The notes: generated by a model from the sequence alone, not told the origin. Shown: positions 12,251 to 24,212, numbered from the stretch's first letter. The stretch: 64,000 nt of DNA from Isoetes taiwanensis (GCA_021234155.1 JAJEKV010000013.1:3964028-4028027), one strand, 5' to 3'. Numbers and translations: made by a program.

Positions 12251-12823
12251 TTAGATTGACCCAGCACCACTCAGATCAGCCATTATGTTGTCAAATGTGT
12301 TGAAGAATTCAGAAACATCCTCTCTCAACTTAAGATTTCTTAATTCATTTTCTAGCAAATCTATCTGAGATGAGCTCTTTTCTTCATAATGTTTGAGCAA
12401 AAACTTCCACATTTTTCTAGGGCTCATGTTTCTTAATTTCAACCTAATGGTAGCACTGATCTTACAGTTGACAATCCCCTGAGCAGCTTTTGATCTAGCA
12501 TAAATTGATCTCCTTGCTCCACTGCTCACAGAAGCAGAAGTTCCACCAGAATTTGTGCTGCCAAAGCCTCCAGAACCTGCCGCCACAACATATGAATGAG
12601 AAGCACCATCAGTAGCAGACCTTGCAGGTGTGGTACTCTCTGCACCAACTTGTGCAAATCCTCCTTCATTTTGTTCAACTAGATCCCATAATTCTTCCAC
12701 TTCCAAGATATGCTTAGCAGCATCCTTCCATACTTGAAAACCAGGTCCCCCTTTGTAGACCTCTACTGTGCTTAGTAGATTAGCTCCAAATCTACTTGCC
12801 ATGATTTCGTGCTCTGATATCAA
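12251..12823 (-). pseudogene. Copia gag-like region
   Basis: The start MASRFGANLL..VEVYKGG..FQVWKD matches the usual opening of copia Gag (UBN2/DUF4219-like), where a short N-terminal segment meets a FxxWK block. Next come a Ser/Gly-rich linker and LRNLKLREDVSEFFNTFDNIMADLSGAGS, the Gag helical region. The frame stops at 12,251, and the zinc-knuckle part continues in another frame toward 12,139. Confidence 0.75.
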
Positions 12824-12836
12824 ATGTTAGAACAAC

Positions 12837-15130
12837 AAATGTTTAATCAAATTATTAACTTCAAGCAATATCCTTACTTAGCAAATGAATACCAATATCC
12901 AATGTATCCCAAATGAATAAACGTATCTTTGCTTATACAATAGTCAAGTACTTAGCTCGAAAAATTCCAAAGCATTGTTTATTCTAGAACTTCTTCTGCT
13001 TTTGACAATACATCCCTTGGTTGGATCGCATTCATCTAATGAATCTTCAAAATGAATCTTCCCTACACTAAATAATACAGGTTCAAACGGTTTAGCAGTC
13101 GGTTTCGAAGTTCGGTGTGTCGGATCAGTCGGTTTTTCTACTTAGAGTCTTCATTTTCCATATATGTAAATATCCCACAGGATCACTGCTAATATTTGGT
13201 AATTTCGAACCATTGAGAATCAGGAATAATTATAAATTTATTTACTGGTGGAATCTTAGGTTATATGATGTCAATACCATATCCCATTATAAGTTAACTT
13301 AGATTTCTTCTCAGAAGTTTGACTCAGGATTCTTCTGCAATACATCAACATATATGATAACTACAACCATTCCCAACATTGAGTACGCGAAGTTATTCAC
13401 ACATATACAAATCTTTAAGCCGTGTATGGGAACTTGAAAAAAATTCACATATACAAGAAATTTATCGCGGCGGCCAAGGCCGCCGCGAACATTTCTCTTC
13501 TCCATTTCCCATATGTCTTGGAATTTTTGTCATCGCGAACATTTCTCTTATCTATTTCCCGTATGTCTTGGAAGTGAATCTGAAGACATGAATATTCGAG
13601 AACATTTCTCTCCCGACTCACTAATATGTAGCATAATAACAGGGGGCGTTTTTTGTGTTTTCGTACGCTTTTCACAAAGATTTTCCTAAGATTTCATGGC
13701 GTATTCGAATGGATGTACTAATGCGTACATCTAGAGCGCACCATTTCTTAGTCATTGATTTAGCTTTTTTTTTTCAATGGTCCAACATCCAAGGGCTCAC
13801 AACAAAAGCCCTCTTTTTATTTTAGGGGCTGAACATGCAAGCCTCGTGGATAGCATTTCAGGGCAAGCATCAAAAAAACCATTTTAGGGTTTTATTCCTT
13901 CTTCGATTCTATTTTCTTTTTGCAGGGATCGACAGGTGAAGGCAAAGGATAAACTCCTTAGTCGGAGGAGAGGTTGGGTCTGGTGGGTGTATGAAATCAA
14001 AGCCAGTTTCAACAGCTTGCAGCAACAAGACCGATTTAGAGTTTGCTTTTGTTTGTGCAGGTAGTAGCAGAAAGAGATTTCAGGATGTTTGTTTTAGATG
14101 CTGGCGCTCTTGGTAAAGGTCGGGCCTGTATATAAGGGCAGTTGAGAACATGCATATCTCAACTTTTGCTACAGCTTTGGACCCCGACCTCTGCTACAGT
14201 AACTTCTGGATGCTACAGTAACTTGTGGACGCGCTACATGATTTCCGACCTTGTTCCCGACAACAGCAACTGCCCGACACAAACACAAACACTCAGATCG
14301 AATCCAGTCCTTTCCAGATCCCATTCTTATCCTTTATATTACTATAAGCCATATCCTTTTTGTATTGCAGGTTATCCAAAGCCATAGCTTTTGAAATCCT
14401 TTCAGATAAATCTTGGTCGTTCTTAGTTGTTACAGCAATTTGCAATTGAAGAAATGCCATGAGGAGTGAGTAGCACTATCTTATTGTGTCAGAATTTACA
14501 CACTATCTTATTGTGTCAGAATTTACATGTTCGCTCATTCTCTGCTTACCGTTTTCCAGAAGGAATTTCTTCCATTATTACTTGAAGCTGAATGACAGGA
14601 GGGTGGCAAAAGCAATATCACTTATATGCCTGTATGTTGCTTTCACTGTGCCTAATACTCTAGCATATAAGACTCTACATTTCAGCTATCTTGGTTGGAG
14701 GTGGAAAGATGAAATGTAAAACATACTATACAAAAATGATGTCAAATATTACCAGGGCCTGTTATATGCTACAGGATGATTTGTTTGCAATAGAGGATGG
14801 CTTCCAAGAAATAATGTCAATATTAGCAGGACCTATTATATGCAGCAAGCTGATTTGTTTACAACAGAAGATGGCTTCCAATTCATATCTAATAATTTGC
14901 ATGACTCAACCAAAATTTATGTTGTGGTGAATGTAAAATATTCTTCTTTCATTTCTAGTCTGGTTTGTTTAACAAAATATACCACTCGCACATGATTATC
15001 CTATATTAGCGTGTTGTTGTGAAGGAGGTTGCTGGTTGGAAGAGCTTTTCTGAGGACTTGCTATAGGACTAGGTTGCATACTTGTTCAGGACTAAGGTTG
15101 CACCAATCTAGGTTATATTAAAAAATGAGG
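12837..15130. other. Unassigned sequence with local repeats
   Basis: The first 300 bases may be the copia 5' LTR, but no second LTR was found to prove it. There is a 50-bp-period direct repeat at 13,487-13,575 (GAACATTTCTCTT...TATGTCTTGGAA, with a third partial unit at 13,600). An imperfect 75-bp duplication lies at 14,741-14,890. GCTACAGTAACTT occurs several times near 14,200. No coding exon was recognised. Confidence 0.4.
13465..13488. repeat. GC-rich hairpin with 11-bp perfect arms
   Basis: TCGCGGCGGCC and GGCCGCCGCGA are exact reverse complements separated by AA, inside otherwise A+T-rich sequence. The first unit of the 50-bp direct repeat begins at its edge. It differs from the CGCC(A/T)GGCG motif at 3.8 and 53-60 kb. 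Confidence 0.8.
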
Positions 15131-15139
15131 CACAAGAAG

Positions 15140-15236
15140 TACTTAAAGGATTGGGTATCATAGAATGTGATTCTTGCGGGATATGCTGAACATGAATTTC
15201 TCCTCAACGCAATTGAGCTCTAAGGAAATGCTTGGT
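15140..15236 (+). pseudogene. PPR-motif relic
   Basis: One frame reads DWVS-stop-NVILAGYAEHEFLLNAIEL. This matches the common PPR block DVVSWNVILAGYAEHE..NALELF except that the tryptophan codon TGG is TAG. Only about one repeat is recognisable. Confidence 0.5.
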
Positions 15237-15594
15237 CATGATTTGATTTTCTGAAATGCCACAGTTTATACATATGCCAGGCATGCATGGAGAGCTTAAA
15301 AAAGCTTAAATTATTTCTCAGCAGATACCGGAAAGGGATGGGTTCAGATGGGTTTAGATGGACTACCATGGTTGCAACTTAAATTGCACAGATGTAAAAA
15401 TTGACTCTTTATATTGTGCTTAACTTATTGTTTTGAAGAATCAAATTATGTATGTATGCCATTCTAGACTTGTCTTCTGAAATTGGATTACATGCTCAAG
15501 TGTTTCTAAAGTTGTTACATGCATAAGTGTTTCTAAAATTGCTACATGCATATATGCCATCCTTAGTCGCCCGAAGCCTTGTATTAGGGCCCTA

Positions 15595-15962
15595 GGCCCA
15601 AAAGTTTTTTTAATATAACAATCAACACACAACTACCATTAACATTATTAACACAAACCGCATTTAACACATTTAAATTAAAATCCCCCTTAAACCCCCT
15701 TTGGTTTGGGTGCATATTCACACGGGGGGTTACGTAGGGCAGCGAGAGCCCCAAAAATATATTTACAATACATGTACAAAATTAACACCATTAAGTACAT
15801 TCTCTCAAACCTTATAGTATTTTGCAAGCCTTAATATACAGTATACAAAACTTGTACATGCATACCCCACAAATGAGGATCGCTATGTACGGTCCAGATC
15901 TTGGAATAAAGGGCAAATATGCCCATCCGACAGCTCTCGTTGCCCGGAATAACCCCCCGTGG
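15595..15962. mobile_element. MITE-like inverted-repeat element, copy 1 (right end cut)
   Basis: The left terminal part holds CAATCAACACACAACTACC, AAATCCCCCTTAAACCCCC and GGTTTGGGTGCATATTCAC, ending in a GCGAGAGCCCC block. The interior has GTACATGCATACCCCACAAA and TATGTACGGTCCAGATC. The right part restarts as CAGCTCTCGTTGCCCGGAATAACCCCCCGT, the reverse complement of the left TIR's inner end, and is then lost. Related copies lie at 17.39-17.77, 24.07-24.21 and 32.64-32.96 kb. No coding capacity is seen, so it is presumably mobilised by a transposase elsewhere. Confidence 0.8.
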
Positions 15963-17387
15963 ATGGTCAATTAAAGCAGTTCAAGTCCTTCCCTACGTGG
16001 AATTGCAAGCAAACAGATTGGAGACAAAGATAAATAAATCCATATGAGGACACGCGCTGAAATAAGCAGGATAGCATGACTCCCAAGTTTTAATAATATT
16101 TCTTCTTGAAAATATGCAAGACCATTGACATATATTCTAATCCAGGAATGTTTCTTTTGGTTGAATATAGATGCTGATATGTTGGGAGACTGAGGACATT
16201 AGTGGATCAAAGGGCCAGAATTCATTGAAGGAAACACGAAAGACTCCAACAAAACCCATGCCCTAAAAGCCGGGGAACCAGCTTGACGAGTAGAGCAACC
16301 GGTTCTACAAAATACGACAAATTGTTATGCAGATGCTTCGCGATACAGATTACCTTGTTGCAAATGTTGAGCCCCTCACTAGATATTAGTTTAGGCAGAA
16401 GTTTGGCAACAAGTCCAAGAGAGCGGACCTGGTCATCAGCAAGGAAAAACGAGATGATTCCAGTGAAAAGGTAATCCATATGGAAACTTAGTACTATCAT
16501 GTGATCTATGCAAAAGAAATTTTGTTAGCAGTATGTGTGAGGGAAATCACTCAATGACGGGAGTTTTACTTCACGCTATACCACTTCTTGTTTTGCAGAT
16601 TTTTTTTGTTCTTTTTTAAGGATCTGAAGGTTGGAATGAAAATAGTCAAAACTTATCTGAAAATAATGAAGGCTAAGAGTGTTGTTGGTGCAATTCTTGT
16701 TATACGAACAAACCTTACACTTAGGGAAAAATATGAAATCATAAAAGCTGCACGAGAGTACATTTCGAAACTTTCCAGGTTCTACTTCTGCATTTCTTGA
16801 AATGATTCAATATACCACCATATTTGGGAGTTAGCAGTTATTAGTTACATAAGAGCCAATGTCAAACGAGTTATCAGCAAAGGTGATAACATGTTATTTT
16901 CTTGCTAAAGAAACAAATTTGATTTTTAACAAATTGAGACTTGTTTCTGACTACTTCAAACAGACTGAATTCAAATATGGGATCATAATTCTCAACAACG
17001 TACTCTAGCCTACGAAAACTTTATCTTAGTACCTAAACCTTTGTTGCGCGCCAGAAGGGGTTGCTTGTCCAAAAGCTATGTCTTCAATAACAATTAAGAC
17101 ATACTCCCACTCTGATCCCTTCCCCATCCTGAAAAGGTCACATAATTAAGCATAAATGCGAGGACCGACTAAAATTTAAGCAAGTTTGCAAGCAAAAGCA
17201 CATCGCAAACATTTAAGCACATTGCAAAGCTAAAGAACATGACAGTAAAAAAAGCACACAAAGCAAGCAAAAATTGAGTATGATTATCAGCCCATAGATA
17301 TGCATAAACCCGAGTATTGGCAATTTTTACAGAATAAATTGTGTTGGTGCTATCGTTGGAAAATACCCTATAGTAAGGGGAATCATC

Positions 17388-17773
17388 CACACAAACCATT
17401 ACATCCAGCACTCTAAAATTAAATCCCCTTGAAACACCCTTTGGTTTGGGTGCATATTCACACGAGAGGTTACTCTGGGCATCGAGAGCTGTTGAATAGG
17501 CATATTCACCCTTTATTCCTTAATCTACACCGTACATAAAGTTCCTCGTTTGTGGGGTATGCATGTACAAAATTTGCTATACTGTATAACAAGATTTGCA
17601 AAATACTATAAGATTTGAGGTAATATACTACATGGTGTTGATTTTGTACATGCGAAACATAATTTTAGGGGCTCTCGCTGCCCTACGCCACCTCCCATGT
17701 GAATATGCAACCAAACCAAAGGGGGTTTCAAGGGGGATTTAATTTTAGAGTGCTGGATGTAATAGTTTGTGTG
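17388..17773. mobile_element. MITE-like inverted-repeat element, copy 2 (complete)
   Basis: The two ends are inverted repeats of about 100 bp. The left begins CACACAAACCATTACATCC at 17,388 and the right ends GGATGTAATAGTTTGTGTG at 17,773. Both contain the GGTTTGG.TGCATATTCAC block. The interior matches copies 1 and 4 in reverse orientation (TTTGTGGGGTATGCATGTAC). Total length is about 386 bp. It lies in the RPB5 intron, and LINE ORF1 begins within about 40 bases of its right end. Confidence 0.85.
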
Positions 17774-17809
17774 TTAGCCCAAAAAAATGTGGAGAAGACG
17801 AACGAGGAA

Positions 17810-18472
17810 ATGCAACGCAGAATGAACGAGATCGAAGAGGAGAAAGCAAAGATTCTGCAAAGGTTGGTTGAATTAGAGAAATCAAATGTTGAATGGGAGT
17901 CTTTTGATAGGATAAAGCCACATTTAGTGGAATATGAGGAGCAAAGTAAAATTAAGCATGATGTTAGGCTAATTGGGATAGCAGAGAGACCTAATGAGGA
18001 TATGTATCGAGTTACTGCAGAAGTGTTAGAGACAGTATTCAAGGAACACAGGAGCGTCATTGTCAAGGCTCTGCGGTCAGGACAGTGGAGGGGGAGATCG
18101 AGGCATATAAACCTGACACTGAGAGACATGGCAACCAAGGAAAGAATGTTGCGGATGGGATCCAGATTGAGGAATGGAATCAAAGTACAGGAGTCCCTAA
18201 CGGTGATGCAGCGACAGGGGCTACACAAGGAATTAGCCAAAGCCAGGGAACTGAATCAAGCAGGGATACAGGCGGGGGTCAAGAATGGCAAGGTCTACCT
18301 CCACAAGAGAGTAAGAGAACAAGCGACCCAACCGCAAGAACAGCCAGTGGGGATGCAGGGGATAACAAAAGCAACGGAAGCAGAAAAGGAAAAGGAAAAC
18401 ATACACGAAGGCAAAGATAACAGGGCGGGGAGAACGATTGCAAGGGGGCAACCGAGGGCTTCATCACGTTAG
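17810..18472 (+). CDS. LINE ORF1 protein
   Basis: The frame is open from inside the MITE right end, but the first methionine beyond the MITE is at 17,810, chosen as the start because the upstream part belongs to the MITE. Residues 1-40 form a charged coiled coil (MQRRMNEIEEEKAKILQRL). The middle, from about residue 55, has DVRLIGIAERPNEDMYRVTAE and ALRSGQWRGRSRHINLTLRD, like the RRM-type transposase_22 fold of LINE ORF1 proteins, which bind RNA as nucleic-acid chaperones. The C-terminus is rich in Gln, Glu, Lys and Arg. Confidence 0.7.
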   Translation: MQRRMNEIEEEKAKILQRLVELEKSNVEWESFDRIKPHLVEYEEQSKIKHDVRLIGIAERPNEDMYRVTAEVLETVFKEHRSVIVKALRSGQWRGRSRHINLTLRDMATKERMLRMGSRLRNGIKVQESLTVMQRQGLHKELAKARELNQAGIQAGVKNGKVYLHKRVREQATQPQEQPVGMQGITKATEAEKEKENIHEGKDNRAGRTIARGQPRASSR

Positions 18473-18838
18473 AAGGGAACAGAACAGAGTAACAGAAGAA
18501 ACGGAGGCGGGGAAACGAAGATCAAGACAACACAAACAGAGTTCGGGGCCAACTCACAATGAAGACCGTGAGGGAGACCAAGAAGAATAGGCAAAGGGTA
18601 CGTAAAACATGGAAACCCCGGCGAGCAACCCGGGGAAAAGACGCCGACATTATCGAACTGCGACCGCACCCGCAGGTGGGATGATGGAAAAAGACTAGAA
18701 AATGCCCACGGCTGCGACATAATATGCTTAGCAGAAACATGGGAGCATAACGTCAAAAGGCTGCCAGAGGAAGAAGGGTACCAACTGTTCACGTGCTGGA
18801 AAGACAAGGATTTCAAGATAGGGAGGGGAAGTGCAGGT

Positions 18839-21800
18839 TTGACTTGTTATATAAAGAATAATGTAGTTAACAGTGCATGTATGTTACATTCAGATGTCAA
18901 TAAAAGATATATGGTCTTGAATATCCAATTGAAAAATAAACAAGAAATATGTCTGATAATTACATATTATCCGCCAAACAGTGATAAGCTAGAATTGCTG
19001 GACTTAGGGGAAAATATAATGAAATGGAAAGAACAGGGATCAATGGTACTAGTAGGAGACTTAAACGCTAGAACCAGACAGGAACAGTCACAAAGCACAC
19101 AAATAGAGGAGAAAGATGGCCAGATAACATACACAACAAGGGCACCGGAATGGCAGAGAGACACAGAGGATAAGGCATAGGTCAATGCTAAAGGTGAATT
19201 ACTGCTGGAAGTCTGCACGGCAACGGGAATGATCATAGCTAATGGAGTAAAGAAATGGAGGGGATCAGGGGGTTTTACAAGTCAGAATGCACACGGTAAG
19301 AGCATAGTGGACTATGTAATCTTGAATGACCAAGCAGCAGGAAGAATAGAAGGACTAGTGCTACAGGAGTGGCCAACAGGAAAAAGAGAAAGCCACAGAC
19401 CGATCCAGTTAACAATCAGAATAGAGGGGGCACCACAGATTAATAGCACAGGAAGGAATGAGGATAAGAAGGACAGAATGAGGATCCAATTCCAGGAGAA
19501 ATACGCAGAAACATTCATACACACAATCAGAGAGGAAATGGAAAAATGGGATTGGGAAAGACACAACGCGAACGACAATGGAAACACCCTCAATGACATC
19601 ATGGTAAGAGCAGCTACAGAGGTGTTTGGGAAAAGGATCAAAACCAGAAAGAACAGGGCATTCAGAGCATCAGTATGGTATGATGATGAGTGTAGAGAGC
19701 AAAAAAGGAAAACAAAAGGACACAGAGGAAAGGAGACATACCAGAAAGAAAAGGCAGCATACATAAGATTACTAAAGAAGAAACGGTATAATAACCTGCT
19801 ACAGCACCAATGGTATATGGGAAAATTGTTAAAGAAACAGCCCCGGAGATTTTGGAGGGGACTCAAACAGAAGGGAGGGGACAACAATATGAAAGCAAGG
19901 AATGAACAAGATGATTTCGGAACAGCGGGATGGGAGAATTACCTGGATAAATTGTATAAAACAGGGGCACCACCAGTACCAATATCAATACTGCAGGATT
20001 TGGACAAACCATGCTTCAGCATGATAGAAGTAATGATAGCCCTAAACAGGATGGCTAACCATAAAGCACCGGATCTATATGGCCTGACTGTAGAATTGCT
20101 GAAGTGTGCTGAGACAGAAATCAGCAGACAGATCACAGACATTTTCAACGGCATACAATAGAGTCATACCTCTACATAAGGCAGGGAGCAGACAAGATCC
20201 AGGGAACTATAGGACGATAATGATGAGCTCCATTTTCGCGAAATGGTTTGGAAAAGCACTAGATAACAAATTAAAGAAATGGGCAGAAGAAGGGAACATG
20301 AGAGCACAAGGGCAAGCAGGATTCAGGCCGGAACACTCAACCACCGACCACCTGGTGACTCTTCGGGTACTAATAGAGCAGAACAAAGCACAGGGGAGGA
20401 AGATCATCTGTTGTTTTGTAGATTTCAGAAAAGCATTCGACACAGTTCCGAGGGAGAAGCTATTAAAAAGATTGATAGACATGCGGGCCCCGATAAATAT
20501 GGTTGGGTCGATTGCAAGACTATACCATAAAGTATATGCTAAGATGGAACAGGAAGGACAGCCGATAATCTGTGACACATGCGTAAAACAGGGCTGCCCG
20601 TTATCTCCAACTCTGTTTGGAATATACATAGATGCTTTGCAGGGATACATAACAGAACAGCAAGGGGACGAATATGCCCCCATACTAGGAGACACGAAAG
20701 TACCAATAATGCTATATGCTGACGATCTAAGCATGATGACCACAAAAAACAAAGGGATGCACAAACTGTTAAAAATTCTAGAACAATTCTGTGGAGAAAC
20801 ATGGCTGACCGTGAATCTGGCAAAAACCAAGATAGTCATATTTGGTCATAAGAACAGACATAGACCCTTTAGATATAAGGAAAGAGACATAGAGGAAGCA
20901 ACGGAATACAGATATCTAGGGTATGACGCGCATGGTACAGGGAAATGGGTCAAAGGAGCTGACGCCAGATTCCAATTAGCTATAGGGAGTTAGTTTAACA
21001 TGAAGAATTTCTGCAACAGAAGCAGAATAATTGACTGGGACATCAAATGCTACCTATTCAGTGCAGTGGTAGCCACCGCTCAGTTATACGGGGCAGAAGC
21101 ATGGGGGCCAGGCCTAACAGACAGAAATTGGGAAAAACAGGAAGGAATCCTTAGGCAATGGCACAGACAGGAATTCAGGGTAAGGACAAATACGCCACTA
21201 ACAATCATGATCCTCGAAACAGGGCAAAAACCAATGGAGGTGAGAGCATGGGAGAGGACCATAAGGTACCTGATCAGGGACAATGCAGGAGACATTCAAG
21301 GAAAACTGTCCAGTATTGCAATTACCTAATCAGCAAAATCACACATCCTCACAGGAAGTGGATGGTTTAAAGATGTGGCAGTTTGGACCAGAGAAATGGG
21401 ATTAAATTTGAGCGACCTAATTGAAGAAGGGCGGTGGAATGAGGAATGGGCAGACAGAGCCACAAGAACATGGCTGCAAAGGCACACAGGCCCCAAGACA
21501 GCCTGGCTCACGTGGGTTTTCAACCCAGACCAGCAAATAGGACACCAGATGTACCGGGATAACATATTGGGGAAAAACAGAAGAGACATTCTGGCCAGAT
21601 TCAGGATGGGAAGTCATGATCTAAGAATCGAAAAGGACAGGTGGAGAGGGATAGACAAGGAGGACAGGATATGCAGAATCTGTGACGGTGGGGGAATAGA
21701 GGATGAGAACCACATGATTAATGATTGCCCGATCTACGGAGACATCAGAGACAAGTACAGAAGTATAAGATGGGGGGAACCGGTCTACGTTCTAATCGCT

Positions 21801-21845
21801 TCGAGATTTGGCAGACGCGATTCAGAGAATGCTGACAAGACATAG
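18839..21845 (+). pseudogene. LINE ORF2: endonuclease and reverse transcriptase, frameshifted
   Basis: Endonuclease blocks: LIITYYPPNSDKLELL, MVLVGDLNAR (catalytic D/N), SIVDYVILND and ESHRPI (catalytic H). Reverse transcriptase blocks: HKAGSRQDPGNYRTI, QAGFRPEHSTTDHL, FVDFRKAFDTVP, CVKQGCPLSPTLFGIYIDAL and MLYADDLSMM (catalytic YADD). Beyond RT are QLYGAEAWGP and a Cys/His motif CRICDGGGIEDENHMINDCP at about 21,674-21,730. A deletion with a frame change near 20,150 removes about 15 residues between DIFNGI and VIPLHKAG. Further breaks are at 19,180 (TAG), 20,993 and 21,329. Confidence 0.9.
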
Positions 21846-22130
21846 AGAAGTACACAGTGAAAGAGGGTTCGTAATATGATCCGTACAAAACGGGTCATAA
21901 AACCCCATACAAATTGTTCAGTTAAAAGCTGATTGATAACGACGCATCACTGCACGGCCAAGAAGCCGAGATAAAGCGGGATGCCGGTATTAAAAGAAAA
22001 AAGTCAGCCTTCAGAAAAGGCTACATAATAACAGCGTGATGTGCTAGTAGCACCCTTTTTAGGGAGCTCGCCCATGCTACACAAGTCCAGGGGCCTCGCG
22101 GCACAAGGGACATTAATGTATTCTATTCTA

Positions 22131-22742
22131 TTTATTTAGGAATTTAAAATAGCAAAAAGAAATAGAAACCATGATATAAAGTTTAAAGGCTTCAATATTG
22201 TAGCGATGTAAGATGTGATAATGTTCATTGATGCAATGGTGGGAATGCTAATAAGCATGTTGCTCATAATAATGGTGGTGCCATATTCATCGAACATGGA
22301 TCCACTCGTGAAGGTAGAGCAAGACGTAGCATCATCCTTGTTGTTGGAGCTGTGAGAATGTTAAAATCTCTTGAAAGACGTTTTTGAAAATCCATCTGGC
22401 AAAAAGTCATAATAGTTTATGTTCCAACTGTAACCAAGTCTGCAGAACAGAGGCAACTCCCAAATTTGTGTTTTTAATATCATTTGACAAGCCGGAAGGA
22501 GTGTAGTCATACAAGATGAAAGGGGATGTTCCAAATGATGGACCAAATGCTCCAAGCCATGCAGCAACACTAATATAAATTCCATATGTGGGCCATAGCT
22601 AGTTGGGAAGCGAGTGGCTCGTTTTAACAATGCAAAGATAAACTAAAGGACTGCAAACCGCTTGCAACTTTGGGCAAAGGCATGAATGACTATCAATAAA
22701 CCCGTTCTTATTTCCAAGCCATTAGGTTTCAAACTTTACTAC
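22131..22742. other. Intronic sequence without a recognised gene
   Basis: This lies between the LINE 3' end and the potassium-transporter relic, inside the RPB5 intron. Open frames on the minus strand at 22,361-22,630 have no recognisable motif. Confidence 0.4.
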
Positions 22743-23413
22743 CTGGATTGATCTTATAGAAAAGTGCCCAAGATTTGCAAACATAGCTTCAGTTCCTGCA
22801 TCGTCATTTGCAAGTTGTAGTAGCATAGCATAAGCTCTGATAAAGAAAATAGAAAACATACCTATTATACAGAGTACGATGTCACTCAAAGACAACTACC
22901 CATCTTTCCCATTGCTTTTAAAGTAATTAATGATGTAATTTGGATTGAGTGCGCGGAAAACTTTAGGGTTGTACTTAATTATATTGTATAATCCAATTAT
23001 AGCAATAGATATGAACAGGCATAATACAGGTGCAAATGAGAATTCCACTTTCGATGTCCCAAAACGTTGGAGAAGGAATAGGCAAACAAGTATAATAACT
23101 GAAGTAAACACCACCACATCTGAGCAGAAAGGTCCAAATTAGTGCCTAAACAAGTACTCATTGTCTGGACACAGAAAGTTGAAGACAAAATACAGATCTT
23201 GGTCCAAATCCTCTATTGCCACAGTCAGACCACTCACAGCAGATAGGACTGAAATTAATAAATATATAATGCGCCACTCCGAATTATTGTATACAGGGAT
23301 TTGAATGAAAACAACCACTCCTCACCAGAAATTGCTGGTGTCAGTGTACAACCATATACAACCCCAATTGTATGAAATGCTAAACTGAATAGAACTTGGG
23401 CTGAATTGTCCTG
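22743..23413 (-). pseudogene. KT/HAK/KUP potassium transporter relic
   Basis: Pieces in gene order on the minus strand: FHTIGVVYGCTLTPAIS (23,335-23,413), matching the family's GVVYGDLGTSPLY; SAVSGLTVAIEDLDQ near 23,200-23,250; then an exon at 22,862-23,119 with FLLQRFGTSKVEFSFAPVL, IGLYNIIKYNPKVFRALNP and YIINYFKSNGKDG. An exon at 22,743-22,795 reads GTEAMFANLGHFSIRSIQ. The intron 22,796-22,861 has GT and AG ends and joins the exons in phase as IIG-TEAM. Damage: the invariant GW before the next helix is a TAG (tryptophan codon lost), the glycine-aspartate of GVVYGD is replaced, and most of the first membrane helices are missing. It lies antisense inside the RPB5 intron. Confidence 0.85.
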
Positions 23414-23947
23414 CAAAGATGTACCAAATAATTGGTGGAAATGGAGGAGAAGATTTAAAAACTTAACAAGTAGAAGCCTATGGAATCAAACGTTAAATTA
23501 CTTACCTGCCTGTGCGTGTCCATGCCTGGTATATGCATAGCCACTATTTCCAAAGAATAAACAGCATCTTCCTCTTCTGCTCTTTAAAGCCCTAAAACAA
23601 ATCTTTCATTCTGAAAACACACGCAATCAGCTCCCCTGGTGGCTAAATATGCATCCCTCAAATTTGTCTGCACCATAACACGATGATAAGTGACCTTGGC
23701 CGAATCTGTCTCCGCCATAACAGCATCCCTCGAATCTGTCTGCACCATAACATGGTGTCTTCACAACCCTAAAATATAAACCCAGAACCCGCAGCACCTG
23801 CATACATGGGACAGAGAATGATTCAGATAACCCTAAAATAACTCTAAAGTGAAACAGCTCGATGCTTGCATGTATGGCTTATTAAAAAGAAATAGAGGAA
23901 TAAAAATAAAAAGGGGTAAACCATTGGGGATATGGAATTTAGACAAT

Positions 23948-24068
23948 AAAATGTGGAGTGCACTCTAGAAGTACTGATTAGTACACCTCCTGCAATACGA
24001 CCAACAAATCGTATAAAAACCATAAGAAAAAATGTATAAAACACAAAAGAAACCCCTGTTATTATGCT
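23948..24068. repeat. Dispersed repeat, copy 1 (partner at 34,958)
   Basis: The segment from GTGCACTCTAGAA to AAACCCCTGTTAT.ATGCT recurs at 34,958-35,064 with scattered changes (TAGTACACC, ACCAAATC.TAT.AAAACC). It touches MITE copy 3 here and the gypsy fragment there, so it may be the end of another non-coding element. Confidence 0.75.
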
Positions 24069-24069
24069 A

Positions 24070-24212
24070 CATATAACAATCAACACACAACTACCATTAA
24101 CATTATTAACACAAACCATTGCATTTAACACATTTTAATTAAAATCCCCCTTAAACCCCCTTTGGTTTGGGTGCATATTCACACGGGGGGTTACTCCGGG
24201 CATCGAGAGTCA
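24070..24212. mobile_element. MITE-like inverted-repeat element, copy 3 (one end only)
   Basis: The stretch from CAATCAACACACAACTACC to GGGCATCGAGAG is nearly identical to the left end of copy 1 (15,615-15,750) and, in reverse, to the right end of copy 4. The interior and other end are absent. Confidence 0.8.

Larger units (their letters stand above)
8640..12836 (-). mobile_element. Ty1/copia LTR retrotransposon, decayed
   Basis: On the minus strand the order is gag, protease, integrase, reverse transcriptase, RNase H, which is the copia order. A primer-binding-site-like sequence (TGATATCAGAGC, complementary to initiator tRNA-Met with one mismatch to the usual TGGTATCAGAGC) lies at about 12,817-12,830, just before the gag start. 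A purine-rich repeat lies past RNase H at 8745-8800. I could not find matching LTRs: sequence past 12,836 and below 8740 does not align by eye, so the 3' LTR is probably lost. Many frameshifts and stops show it is inactive. Confidence 0.9.
17774..22130 (+). mobile_element. Nearly full-length LINE
   Basis: It has an ORF1, an APE-type endonuclease, a reverse transcriptase and a C-terminal Cys/His motif, in standard LINE order. The 3' end is at about 22,130, after CATTAATG and two TATTC units. The endonuclease-RT frame is broken by stops or shifts near 19,180, 20,150, 20,993 and 21,329, so this copy is inactive but young enough to read throughout. No clear target-site duplication was identified. 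A+G-rich codon use sets it apart from its surroundings. Confidence 0.9.

Noticed and set aside
12837..13100. Copia 5' LTR
   Set aside because: The position after the primer-binding site is right, but no matching 3' LTR was found below 8740, so I did not list it as an LTR.
17728..18240. Antisense protein opposite LINE ORF1
   Set aside because: It is the complement of ORF1; no domain, and ORF1 explains the open frame. The same holds for long antisense frames at 19,312-19,887 and 20,207-20,839.
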